Below, one piece after another: positions 26,301 to 34,739 of a stretch of DNA of 64,000 nucleotides. Location: the NCBI GenBank assembly GCA_016185425.1, contig JACPNQ010000028.1, positions 248,001 to 312,000 of the forward strand. Direction: 5' to 3'. How positions within the stretch are numbered: position 1 is the first letter of the stretch; every line of letters starts with the position of its first letter. The stretch is from Acidobacteriota bacterium (GTDB lineage Bacteria > Acidobacteriota > Terriglobia > Bryobacterales > Bryobacteraceae). The translations under genes and the position numbers were made by a program. Under the pieces are notes generated by a model, which was given only the letters and a program-made list of their open reading frames with translations, had not been told where the DNA came from and did not search any database.

Positions 26301-26556
26301 AGTAGCCGCGAAGTCCGAAACGCCCGCCGAAATGCCGGCCGACGCGCCTGTAGTCGCGGCCGAAGGCGGCGGTGGAGCGATGGGCATGGGCGCAATGGGT
26401 ATGGGAATGATGGGCGGCATGGGCGGTTTCGGAGGCGGTCCCGGCGGCCGTCGCGGCGGTCCGGCACCCGCGCCGGAAGTGAAGTACGAGGCCACAGCGT
26501 GGGGCCGCTACGCCAAGATCCTGTTGAGTTCCACCGAGTTCCTGTTCATCAACTAG
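23368..26556 (+). CDS. Secreted c-type cytochrome/DUF1549/DUF1553 protein
   Basis: A 1062-residue exported protein. ATG 23368 follows AAGAGG and begins a signal peptide ([18 protein letters not shown]); the open frame to the left overlaps the receptor remnant and is not used. A planctomycete-type cytochrome domain carries one haem site (C44FGCH48, with a later KMPMGNKL segment as possible Met ligand). DUF1549 follows ([39 protein letters not shown]) and DUF1553 in the second half ([25 protein letters not shown]). Near the C-terminus, about 26190-26490, a low-complexity insert rich in Gly, Met, Pro and Ala interrupts the domain. It is paired with a DUF1501 gene 12 bases downstream. Biochemical role is not established for the family. 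Confidence 0.9.
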   Translation: [1062 protein letters not shown]

Positions 26557-26568
26557 AGGAATCTTTCG

Positions 26569-28107
26569 ATGAGTCACAAATCCAACAACACCACGTCGCG
26601 CCGCGAAGCCCTACGCCGTGCCGGCAACGGTTTCGGCATGATGGCCTTCGCCAGCCTGGTGAACGAATCCATCGCTCGAGCCGGCGGCATCACGACCCCC
26701 GATGGCCAAACCGCGATGACGAAATTGGACCACCCGCAGAAGGTCAGGCGCGTCATCTTCCTCTTCATGAACGGTGGGTGCTCCGCCATTGACAGTTTCG
26801 ATCCCAAACCCGCTCTCGAAAAATATGACGGGCAACCTATGCCCGGAGGCGGCATCAAAACGGAGCGACGCACGGGCGAGTTGATGAAATCGCCGTTTAC
26901 GTTCAAGAAATACGGCAAGTGCGGTATGGACCTAAGTGAGCTCTGGCCTAATCTCGGCGGCGTTGCCGACGACATCTGCTGGATACGCTCCGTCTATACC
27001 GAAATCCCGAACCACGAGCCTGCCTGCCTGATGATGAACACGGGCGCCAACCAGGCCGGCCGCCCTTCGGTCGGCTCCTGGATCACCTACGGACTCGGCA
27101 GCGAAAATAAGAACCTGCCGGGCTTCGTGGTCCTTTGCCCCACAGTTCCCACCACCGTAGGCTCACCGCTCTGGAGCAACGGCTTCCTGCCCGCTATTCA
27201 TCAGGGCACCTACATCTCCTCGCGCATTCAGCAGCGCACTAATCCCGATGGCTCGCCGATGGAAGAAGATCCACCGCCCATGGAGGAAAAGGAGGAGAAG
27301 GACAAGGACAAGAAGAAGCCCGTTAAAATCGAGACTGCTTTCGATCCCAAGAAGCTTGTCAGCTACGTCAATAATCCCAAGTTCGAGCTCACCGAACAGA
27401 AGCGCGAGATGGACCTCCTGCAAAAGCTCGAGAACATCCGCAAACGCAACTCCGGCGAAGATCAGCAAGTCGACGCCGTGTTGAAATCGATGGAAGTCGC
27501 GTACCGAATGCAAACCGAGGCGCCCGAAGTGTTCGACGTGCGCAAAGAGTCGCAGGCCACGCTCGACATGTACGGCGAGGGCACCACGGCGCGTGGATGC
27601 CTGCAGGCCGTGCGGCTGGTGGAAAAGGGCGTACGCATGGTGCAGGTCTATTACGCCAGCGGCGATCCGTGGGACGCCCACGCCGACATTATGGGCCACA
27701 AGACCAACGCCAAGAATTCAGATCAGGCCTTCGCCGCGGTCATCAAGGATCTCAAGCAGCGCGGCCTTTGGAACGACACGCTGGTGGTATGCGGATCCGA
27801 GTTCGGCCGCACGCCAGTTCGCGAAGTCGGTGGCGGTGGCGGCCAGGCGAAGAAAGGCCGTGATCATAATCCATTTGGATTCACGATGTGGCTGGCCGGC
27901 GGCGCGGTGAAAGGCGGTACCATCTATGGCGCCACGGACGAGTTCGGTTTCAAAGCGGTTGAAAAGCCGGTGCACGTCCATGACATTCACGCCACGATTC
28001 TGCATCTGCTCGGTATCGATCATTTGAAACTCACGTACCGCTACAGCGGGCGCGATTTCCGGCTCACCGATGTGCATGGTAATGTCCTGCATGACATCAT
28101 CGCGTAA
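26569..28107 (+). CDS. Tat-exported DUF1501 protein
   Basis: A 512-residue protein with a twin-arginine signal (SRREALRRAGNGFGMMAFAS) and the DUF1501 sulfatase/alkaline-phosphatase-like fold: FLFMNGGCSAIDSFDPKPAL near the start, VVCGSEFGRTPVRE and HVHDIHATILHLLGIDHLKL near the end. A highly charged insert (EEKEEKDKDKKK) lies around residue 240. DUF1501 genes are regularly coupled to DUF1549/DUF1553 genes in Planctomycetes and Acidobacteria, as here with a 12-base gap; the couple is thought to act outside the cytoplasm, but no reaction is established. It is the last gene of this unit. Confidence 0.9.
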   Translation: MSHKSNNTTSRREALRRAGNGFGMMAFASLVNESIARAGGITTPDGQTAMTKLDHPQKVRRVIFLFMNGGCSAIDSFDPKPALEKYDGQPMPGGGIKTERRTGELMKSPFTFKKYGKCGMDLSELWPNLGGVADDICWIRSVYTEIPNHEPACLMMNTGANQAGRPSVGSWITYGLGSENKNLPGFVVLCPTVPTTVGSPLWSNGFLPAIHQGTYISSRIQQRTNPDGSPMEEDPPPMEEKEEKDKDKKKPVKIETAFDPKKLVSYVNNPKFELTEQKREMDLLQKLENIRKRNSGEDQQVDAVLKSMEVAYRMQTEAPEVFDVRKESQATLDMYGEGTTARGCLQAVRLVEKGVRMVQVYYASGDPWDAHADIMGHKTNAKNSDQAFAAVIKDLKQRGLWNDTLVVCGSEFGRTPVREVGGGGGQAKKGRDHNPFGFTMWLAGGAVKGGTIYGATDEFGFKAVEKPVHVHDIHATILHLLGIDHLKLTYRYSGRDFRLTDVHGNVLHDIIA

Positions 28108-28141
28108 CCACGTTCTGTAGCCAGAGGCGGCGATGCGCCGT

Positions 28142-28147
28142 TAATAT
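28142..28147 (+). promoter_or_regulatory. -10-like element immediately before nadE
   Basis: TAATAT lies five bases before the nadE ATG (28153), and no Shine-Dalgarno sequence is present. This suggests a leader of zero to one nucleotide, as at gatB. No clear -35 is visible. Confidence 0.3.
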
Positions 28148-28152
28148 GGAAT

Positions 28153-29802
28153 ATGCGCATCGCCCTCGGCCAGATCAACACGACGGTTGGTGATCTCAGC
28201 GGTAACGCAGCTCTTATGTTGCGTACCGCCCGCCGCGCCGCTGAAGCTGGAGCGGATCTCGTCGTCTTCCCTGAGCTCTCGCTGCTCGGCTATCCTCCGC
28301 AGGATCTCCTGGACCGCCCAGCCCTCATTGAGCAGGCGCAGGCCGAAATTCAAAAGCTGGCGACGGATGCAGCCCCGCTCCGCATCTCCGTCGTCTGCGG
28401 TACCGTGGAGCCGGTGGAAACTCCCGAAGGCAAGCGCATCTGGAACACGGCCGTTGTTCTCCAACGCGGCCAAATTCACTTCCGCCAGCGCAAGATGCTG
28501 TTGCCGAATTACGACGTCTTCGACGAGCAGCGCTACTTCCGCTCCGCCGATAGGCAGGATCTGCTGCACCTTGGCGCTAGTCCCGTTGCACTTACCATCT
28601 GCGAAGATGCGTGGAACGACAAGCACTTCTGGGAGAAGCGTCTCTACGAGCGCGACCCAGTCGACGAGCTCGCCAAACTCGGAGCCCGCGTGCTCATCAG
28701 CATCAACGCGTCGCCCTACCACATGGGCAAGCGCAGCCAACGCCGGCAGATCTTCGCGAACACCGCGCGCCACCACGGCATTCCCGTCGTCTACGTGAAC
28801 CAGGTCGGCGGCAACGATCAGCTCGTTTTCGACGGTTCGAGCTTCGCTATGGATGCCACGGGCCGCGTCATCGCGCAGGCGGCCAGCTTCGCCGAGGATC
28901 TCGTAATTGCGGATCTCAACACCTGCCGCGGCGATCTCCATGGCACCAATGCCGATGAGTGTGACGCCGTCTACGAGGCTCTTGTTCTCGGAACGCGCGA
29001 CTACATTCGCAAGTGCGGATTCTCCAAGGCGGTCATCGGCCTCAGCGGCGGCATTGATAGCTCGCTTGTAGCCTGTATCGCCGTCGAAGCACTTGGACGC
29101 GAGAATGTCACGGGTATCGGCATGCCCGGACCCTACTCGAGTGAGCATAGCGTCACCGACGCGCGCGACATGGCCGGGAATCTCGGCATCCACTTTGAGC
29201 TCGTCTCTATCGACGAAGGCTACCAGGCGGCCGTAGACTCGCTGAAGGGCGTTTTCGCTGGAACGAAGCAAGGCGTCGCCGAAGAGAACATCCAGTCGCG
29301 GCTTCGCGGGCTAACGTTGATGGCCTTCTCAAATAAGTTCAACGCGCTTGTGCTCACCACAGGCAACAAGAGCGAAATCGCCGTCGGTTACTGCACGCTC
29401 TATGGCGACATGTGCGGCGGGCTGGCCGTCATCTCCGACGTGCCCAAGACGCTCGTCTATTCGCTTTGCCGTGTCGCCAACAAACGCCTCAAAAACCCCA
29501 TACCGGAGCCGGTATTCACCAAGCCGCCCAGCGCCGAGCTCCGGCCCGATCAGAAGGACTCCGATTCCCTTCCCGAATACGATGTCCTTGACCCTATCCT
29601 GAAGGCTTACGTCGAAGATTTTCTCTCTCCTGTCCGTATCGCGGACCTCCTTAATTTCCCACTCGCGCTGGTCCGCGAAGTCACGGGCAAGGTCGATCGC
29701 AACGAATACAAACGCCAGCAGGCAGCCCCCGGCATCAAGGTCACCTCGAAAGCCTTTGGCATGGGCCGCCGCTATCCTATCGCCCAACGGTACCGCGAAT
29801 GA
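28153..29802 (+). CDS. nadE: Glutamine-dependent NAD(+) synthetase
   Basis: A 549-residue fused NAD synthetase, cytoplasmic, catalysing the last step of NAD formation with Gln as ammonia source. The N-terminal nitrilase-like amidase has the catalytic triad: Glu in VVFPELSLLGYPPQDLL, Lys in FRQRKMLLPNYDVFDEQRYF, Cys in LTICEDAWND. The synthetase half (from ~280) carries the ATP pyrophosphatase loop GLSGGIDSSL and the NKSEIAVGYCTLYGDMCGG segment. Length fits the 540-580 residue bacterial class. The next gene's ATG overlaps its stop (ATGA at 29799-29802), so the three genes to 34006 form an overlapping transcription unit. Confidence 0.96.
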   Translation: MRIALGQINTTVGDLSGNAALMLRTARRAAEAGADLVVFPELSLLGYPPQDLLDRPALIEQAQAEIQKLATDAAPLRISVVCGTVEPVETPEGKRIWNTAVVLQRGQIHFRQRKMLLPNYDVFDEQRYFRSADRQDLLHLGASPVALTICEDAWNDKHFWEKRLYERDPVDELAKLGARVLISINASPYHMGKRSQRRQIFANTARHHGIPVVYVNQVGGNDQLVFDGSSFAMDATGRVIAQAASFAEDLVIADLNTCRGDLHGTNADECDAVYEALVLGTRDYIRKCGFSKAVIGLSGGIDSSLVACIAVEALGRENVTGIGMPGPYSSEHSVTDARDMAGNLGIHFELVSIDEGYQAAVDSLKGVFAGTKQGVAEENIQSRLRGLTLMAFSNKFNALVLTTGNKSEIAVGYCTLYGDMCGGLAVISDVPKTLVYSLCRVANKRLKNPIPEPVFTKPPSAELRPDQKDSDSLPEYDVLDPILKAYVEDFLSPVRIADLLNFPLALVREVTGKVDRNEYKRQQAAPGIKVTSKAFGMGRRYPIAQRYRE

Positions 29803-32000
29803 AACGAATGCTACTCCTCGCCGCCGCGGCTGCGCTGCTTTCGCAGCCCGATTCCCGCCGCGCCGGACCTCAGCGCCATCTGCCCACCGGCCAACTCATT
29901 CGCCCTGCCGGACGGCAAATCGCTCTCGACACATTTCCGATGGCCGCCGTTCTCACACCGGACAAACGGCACCTGCTTATTCTCCACGGCGGCGCGCCGA
30001 ACTCATCTCTTGCCGTATTCGACGCGGCTTCCATGAACGAAACGTCTCGCGTTGGTCTCGATGGCGCGTGGCTCGGCGTCGCTGTCCATCCGAACGGTCA
30101 CACCGTGTATGCGGGCGGAGGCGCGTCTAACAGGATCCGGGAGTTTACCCTTTCCGATGAAGGCCGTCTGGAGTCCTCGCGCGCCTTCGAAGTGGTCGCT
30201 CCGCAAGATCGCAAGTCTACGGACTTCGTCGGTGACCTCGTTCTCTCTCCCGACGGCCGGCTGCTCTACATCGCCGATCTCGCCGGCAACGCCATCAAAG
30301 TCATTAACCCGCAGTCCGGCCGTGTGATCGAAAACTGGAAGACGGCCCGCCGCCCGTACCGCATTCTCTTCCACTCCGATGGCCGCAGCTTCTTTGTCTC
30401 CAGTTGGGCCGACGGCGTCATCATCCAGCACGACTCGCAAAACGGGACGGTCATCAATCGCGCGCTCGCCGGTCCGCACCCGACGGACATGGTGTGGCGC
30501 GAGAAAAAGACGAGTGATGAGGAAGGTCAATCCGAGCAGTTCGCCGCACGAATCTTTGTCACGCTCGGCAACACCAACACCGTTCGCGTCTTCGGTGTCA
30601 GCGAATCGAAAGAGTTGAAGGCGATCGAAACCATCAACCTTTCGCTCTATGCCGATTCGCCGGCCGGCATGACGCCCAGCGCGCTCGCACTCAGCCCGGA
30701 TCAGAACACTCTCTTCGTCGCCTGCTCAGACGCCAATGCCGTGGCGGCCGTCAACATCGCTGGCAGCAAGAGTAGTGTTATCGGCTTCGCGCCCACAGGC
30801 TGGTATCCGACGGCCGTTCGCGCTTTGGACGAGCGGCAGCTCGCTGTCCTCACTGCGCTCGACAAAGACGTGCAAACCGGCGCCGCCTCGATCATCGAGA
30901 CCGGCAGTCCCGCCGCATGGATCGACTGGACCGAACAGGTGCGCCGCAACACTCCTTACACGGAACAGACTCGTCACATCGCCCATCACTCTCCATCTCT
31001 CGTCATTCCGCAGAACGAGTCAGGCGCCTCTCCCGTCCAGCACGTCGTTTATATCGTCAAGGAATCGCTGCCTTATGACCAGGTCTTCGGCGATGTCCTT
31101 CGCGGCAATGCCAGTTCCGGTCTCACGAGATTCCCGCAGCGGGTCACGCCCAATCATCACAAGCTCGCCAGCGAATTCGTTCTCTTTGACAACTTCCACG
31201 CCACCGGCAAATCCACCCTCGATGGCCTTAGCTGGTCCGTCGCCGCGATTGCTCCGGATTTTATCCAGCGCATCCTGCCCTTTGCGCGCGAGCGTGAGGA
31301 GTATCTCGGCGATCCCGCCGCGCTTCCGCCCGCCGGCTACCTGTGGACGAACGCCATGGCAAAGGGCCTTCGCGTTCGCAATTACGGACTCTTCGCGGTT
31401 AATCGTCCACTCGCCGAGGTCAACGACAACAACCAGATCGCGCGCTTCCGCGACCCTGCGCTCGCCCCGAACTCCGCTCGCGGCTATCGCGGCTTCGATC
31501 CCGAGTATCTCGATGTCGACCGTGCCAAGGCTTTCCTCATCGACCTGGCCCGCATGGAAGGCGAAAAACAGTTTCCGCGGCTCGCGATCCTTCGCCTTGG
31601 CAATGACTCGAACACGCTCGGCAAACGAAGCCCGCAAGCGCGGGTAGCCGACAACGACGCCGCGCTCGGCATGATTGTCGAAGCGCTCACGCGCTCCTCG
31701 TTCTGGCCAAAAATGGCTATCTTTGTGCTTGAAGCGAGCGGCGGCCGGGGCGATCACGTGGGCCCTCACCGTGTCCCCGCCTTCGTCATCTCGCCTTACA
31801 CCAAACGCGGCGTGTTGGATTCCACGTTCTACAACACCGCTTCCATGCTTCGCACCATGGAGCTCATCCTCGGTCTCAGTCCCATGACCATGCATGATGC
31901 CGGAGCGGCGCCCATGGTCAACGCATTTACCGACACTCCCGAGCTGAAAGGCTTCACCGCCGAGCGTCCCGCAGTCTCTCTCGAAGGTGCCGCACCGTAA
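29799..32000 (+). CDS. Secreted beta-propeller/phosphoesterase-family fusion protein
   Basis: A 733-residue protein with signal peptide (MKRMLLLAAAAALLSQPDS). The first ~370 residues form a YVTN/lactonase-like propeller (LSPDGRLLYIADLAGNAIKV). The rest resembles the phosphoesterase family (PF04185-type, alkaline-phosphatase fold): HVVYIVKESLPYDQVFGD, ILRLGNDSNTLGK, and a metal-site region GDHVGPHRVPAFVISPY. The usual EN-x-SFD metal motif is replaced by KESLPYDQ, so the catalytic metal site may be altered. It sits between nadE and a GH57 gene with overlapping stops and starts on both sides. Exported location is likely; substrate unknown. Confidence 0.82.
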   Translation: MKRMLLLAAAAALLSQPDSRRAGPQRHLPTGQLIRPAGRQIALDTFPMAAVLTPDKRHLLILHGGAPNSSLAVFDAASMNETSRVGLDGAWLGVAVHPNGHTVYAGGGASNRIREFTLSDEGRLESSRAFEVVAPQDRKSTDFVGDLVLSPDGRLLYIADLAGNAIKVINPQSGRVIENWKTARRPYRILFHSDGRSFFVSSWADGVIIQHDSQNGTVINRALAGPHPTDMVWREKKTSDEEGQSEQFAARIFVTLGNTNTVRVFGVSESKELKAIETINLSLYADSPAGMTPSALALSPDQNTLFVACSDANAVAAVNIAGSKSSVIGFAPTGWYPTAVRALDERQLAVLTALDKDVQTGAASIIETGSPAAWIDWTEQVRRNTPYTEQTRHIAHHSPSLVIPQNESGASPVQHVVYIVKESLPYDQVFGDVLRGNASSGLTRFPQRVTPNHHKLASEFVLFDNFHATGKSTLDGLSWSVAAIAPDFIQRILPFAREREEYLGDPAALPPAGYLWTNAMAKGLRVRNYGLFAVNRPLAEVNDNNQIARFRDPALAPNSARGYRGFDPEYLDVDRAKAFLIDLARMEGEKQFPRLAILRLGNDSNTLGKRSPQARVADNDAALGMIVEALTRSSFWPKMAIFVLEASGGRGDHVGPHRVPAFVISPYTKRGVLDSTFYNTASMLRTMELILGLSPMTMHDAGAAPMVNAFTDTPELKGFTAERPAVSLEGAAP

Positions 32001-34006
32001 TGCCGAACATCGACGTATGCTTTGTTTGGCACATGCACCAGCCCTTTTACAAGGACTTGGTGCGCGGCGAGTACAAGCTTCCATGGACGCGCCTGCACGG
32101 GTTGAAGGATTACTACGGCATGGTGGAGCTGCTCGCCGAGTTTCCGAAGGTGCGCCAGACCTTCAACCTGGTTCCCTCCTTGCTCGTACAAGTGGAAGAG
32201 TACGCCGCCGGCAAGGCCGATGACCCGTTCCTTCGCCTTGCGATGAAGCCCGCGGAAACACTCACCGACACGGAAAAACAGTTCCTTCTGCGGTACTTCT
32301 TCCAGGCCAACGTCGAACATCTCATTCTTCGCTATCCGCGCTACGCGGAACTCTATCAGAGCCGCACCCGCCCCTACGTCGCGCAGGATTATCGCGATCT
32401 GCAGGTGCTCTCGCAACTTGCCTGGTTCGATGAGTTCTTTCTCATCCGCGACAAGGAGATCGCCGCGCTCGTGCGGAAAGGCCGTGACTACTCCATCGAT
32501 GACCAGGTCAAGCTTGGCCAGAAGCAGACCGAAGTGCTGGGCTATGTCGTACCCGCCTATCGCAAGTTCGCCGCCGCGGGTCAGATTGAAATATCGACGA
32601 CTCCGTTCTACCACCCCATCCTCCCCCTGATCTGCGATTCCAACGTCGCCGGCGTTTCCAATCCACACGTCCCACTCCCCACTCGCTATCGCTACCCCGA
32701 AGACGCGCGGGAACAGCTCCGCCGCGCCCGCATATATATGGAGGAGCATACCGGTGTCGCCCCGATCGGCCTGTGGCCGTCGGAGGGATCTGTCTCCGAT
32801 GAGGCGCTTACACTCGCCGCCGAATGCGGCTTCAAATGGTTCGCTACCGATAACGGCGTGCTCAGCCGCACCATCGGCCGCGACGCCGGCGTGGTCGAAA
32901 CCTACCGTCCTTATTTGTGGAAGCAGAACGGCCATCAGCTACATGGCCTCTTCCGCGACCACTATCTCTCCGATCTCGTCGGCTTCACGTACTCGAAGAT
33001 GGGACCCGCCGAGGCAGCCGATCATCTCATCTCCCGCATCGTCGAAAACGCTGCCGGCCGCGACGCGCTTGTGCCCGTCATTCTCGATGGCGAAAACGCC
33101 TGGGAGTACTTCCCGGAAAGCGGCCGCGAGTTTCTCCGCCAGCTCTATCAGCGCCTGGAAGGCACGCCGAATATTCATGCGCTCACGGTCAGCGAGGCCC
33201 TTGAGCGCCACACGCCGCAGCCGCTTGCGGGCATTTTTCCCGGCTCCTGGATTAGCGCGAACTTCGACGTCTGGATTGGTTTCGATGAAGACAACCGCGC
33301 ATGGGAGTGCTTGCTCCGCGCACGCCAGGCCTATGAAAAATACGGTGCGGCAGCGGCCAAAGCCGATCGCGAACTGGCATACGAAGAACTGCTGATCGCC
33401 GAAGGCTCCGACTGGTGCTGGTGGTACGGTCCGCATCACGAGTCGGCGAATCGCGCGGAGTTCGATCAGTTGTTCCGCGATCACCTTTCGAACGTCTATC
33501 GTCTGCTCGGTCAGCCCGCGCCCGAAGAGTTGGGCCGCCCCATCCTGCGCGTCGCGGTCGTTGAGCACAACGTCCGCCCGGCGTCGCGGATCAACCCGGT
33601 TGTCGATGGGGAGATATCTTCGTACTTCGAATGGATGGGCGCCGGCGAATACAAAGTCGACCAGCGCCAGGGCGCGATGCACGGCGGCCGCAGTGGTTTG
33701 GACATGCTGTACTACGGCACCGATGGCGACGAGTTATATCTGCGCTGCGACTTCGATCCCGTGCCGGAAACGGCGATACTCGAGATCCGCATCAAGACGC
33801 ATCGCGGCGAGCATTCTCTCCGCAGGCGCGACTTCAAGTTCCAGCGCATCCTGGAAGCAGCGGTTCCCCTCCCCGTTCTCGGATACCAGCCAGGAGAGAG
33901 AGTGGAGTTCCAACTCTCTCTCTGGCTCGACAGTCTGCCTGTGGAGGCGCTGCCGCAAAACGGCTGGTTCGAGATCGAAACGGGCGAGCCCTCCCACTGG
34001 CCATAA
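32000..34006 (+). CDS. Glycoside hydrolase family 57 enzyme
   Basis: A 668-residue protein without signal peptide, so probably cytoplasmic. GH57 signatures are present in order: N-terminal HxH motif (CFVWHMHQPFY), the segment with the expected catalytic nucleophile Glu (GLWPSEGSVSDEAL), and the acid/base region (VILDGENAWEYFPESGREF). A C-terminal beta-sandwich follows (~500-668). GH57 acts on alpha-glucans (amylase, branching enzyme, glucanotransferase); the exact activity cannot be told from the motifs I see. The ATG shares one base with the upstream stop (TAATG). It ends 13 bases from the convergent SYLF gene, with no clear terminator. Confidence 0.93.
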   Translation: MPNIDVCFVWHMHQPFYKDLVRGEYKLPWTRLHGLKDYYGMVELLAEFPKVRQTFNLVPSLLVQVEEYAAGKADDPFLRLAMKPAETLTDTEKQFLLRYFFQANVEHLILRYPRYAELYQSRTRPYVAQDYRDLQVLSQLAWFDEFFLIRDKEIAALVRKGRDYSIDDQVKLGQKQTEVLGYVVPAYRKFAAAGQIEISTTPFYHPILPLICDSNVAGVSNPHVPLPTRYRYPEDAREQLRRARIYMEEHTGVAPIGLWPSEGSVSDEALTLAAECGFKWFATDNGVLSRTIGRDAGVVETYRPYLWKQNGHQLHGLFRDHYLSDLVGFTYSKMGPAEAADHLISRIVENAAGRDALVPVILDGENAWEYFPESGREFLRQLYQRLEGTPNIHALTVSEALERHTPQPLAGIFPGSWISANFDVWIGFDEDNRAWECLLRARQAYEKYGAAAAKADRELAYEELLIAEGSDWCWWYGPHHESANRAEFDQLFRDHLSNVYRLLGQPAPEELGRPILRVAVVEHNVRPASRINPVVDGEISSYFEWMGAGEYKVDQRQGAMHGGRSGLDMLYYGTDGDELYLRCDFDPVPETAILEIRIKTHRGEHSLRRRDFKFQRILEAAVPLPVLGYQPGERVEFQLSLWLDSLPVEALPQNGWFEIETGEPSHWP

Positions 34007-34019
34007 ACCCTGTGGGAAG

Positions 34020-34703
34020 CTAGCGGCTCCCCCGCGAGGAGTGTTTGTTCAACAGGTTAAGCAGCTTACCTGCCGAAGCCGGCGCGGGCGTATTGCCGAA
34101 GACGATATCTATGTTTTTCATCTTCTTCCCATACAGCGCCTTGATCGCATCCTGGTCGTCGCGCATCGTGCTGCCCTTCAGCGATATGCCCGCGAACACG
34201 CCGCGCGAACGCGACCACGAAAGAATTTCCGCTCGCATCGTCGCGTCGGTCTCCGCCGAGGAGGAGCGGCCCGTAGGACCGGCCGCCACTGTCGCCTCTC
34301 CGCCCAACGTGAACTTGCTCTTTTCGAAGAGCCGCTTCGCGCCCCGTTCATTCATCACCAGCATTACAACGTCCGTTTCCGATCCGCCAATCTGGAACCC
34401 GACGCTGCCGCCCTCTACACGAACCGCGCCCGGCGCGCCCCAGCCGCCCTTCGATTTCCGGCACGTCACATAGCCTCGGCCATACTTGCCGCCAATGATG
34501 AAAGCGCCGCTCTTCACCCCGGGCACGATAATCGCGCATTCCGCTTTGTCCAGCAGATCCTGCGGGATCGACTTCTCCTTGATGTCCATGATCTCCGCGA
34601 ACACAGTGCCTGCTTCTTCCAGGCGCGCCGCATGAGGATTGTTCGACTGTGCGAGCAAAGACATACCTGCCACCAACGGCAATAATCGCTTAATTGTCAC
34701 CAT
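34020..34703 (-). CDS. Exported SYLF (YSC84-like) lipid-binding domain protein
   Basis: A 227-residue protein with signal peptide (MVTIKRLLPLVAGMSLLAQS). The SYLF domain fills residues ~30-210: IPQDLLDKAECAIIVPGVK, FIIGGKYGRGYVTCR, SVGFQIGGSETDVVMLVMN, ILSWSRSRGVFAGISLKGS. In eukaryotes this domain binds phosphoinositides; bacterial members are exported proteins of unknown role. It is downstream of hemY on the same strand with a 36-base gap and may be in the same transcript. ATG 34703 is the only start giving a signal peptide. Confidence 0.88.
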   Translation of the reverse strand: MVTIKRLLPLVAGMSLLAQSNNPHAARLEEAGTVFAEIMDIKEKSIPQDLLDKAECAIIVPGVKSGAFIIGGKYGRGYVTCRKSKGGWGAPGAVRVEGGSVGFQIGGSETDVVMLVMNERGAKRLFEKSKFTLGGEATVAAGPTGRSSSAETDATMRAEILSWSRSRGVFAGISLKGSTMRDDQDAIKALYGKKMKNIDIVFGNTPAPASAGKLLNLLNKHSSRGSR

Positions 34704-34739
34704 GTTTACTAGAAGAGCAAATGCCGGAGTACGTTACAA

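Noticed and set aside
28141..29271. 376-aa minus-strand open frame
   Set aside because: Antisense to nadE; no start signal or domain.
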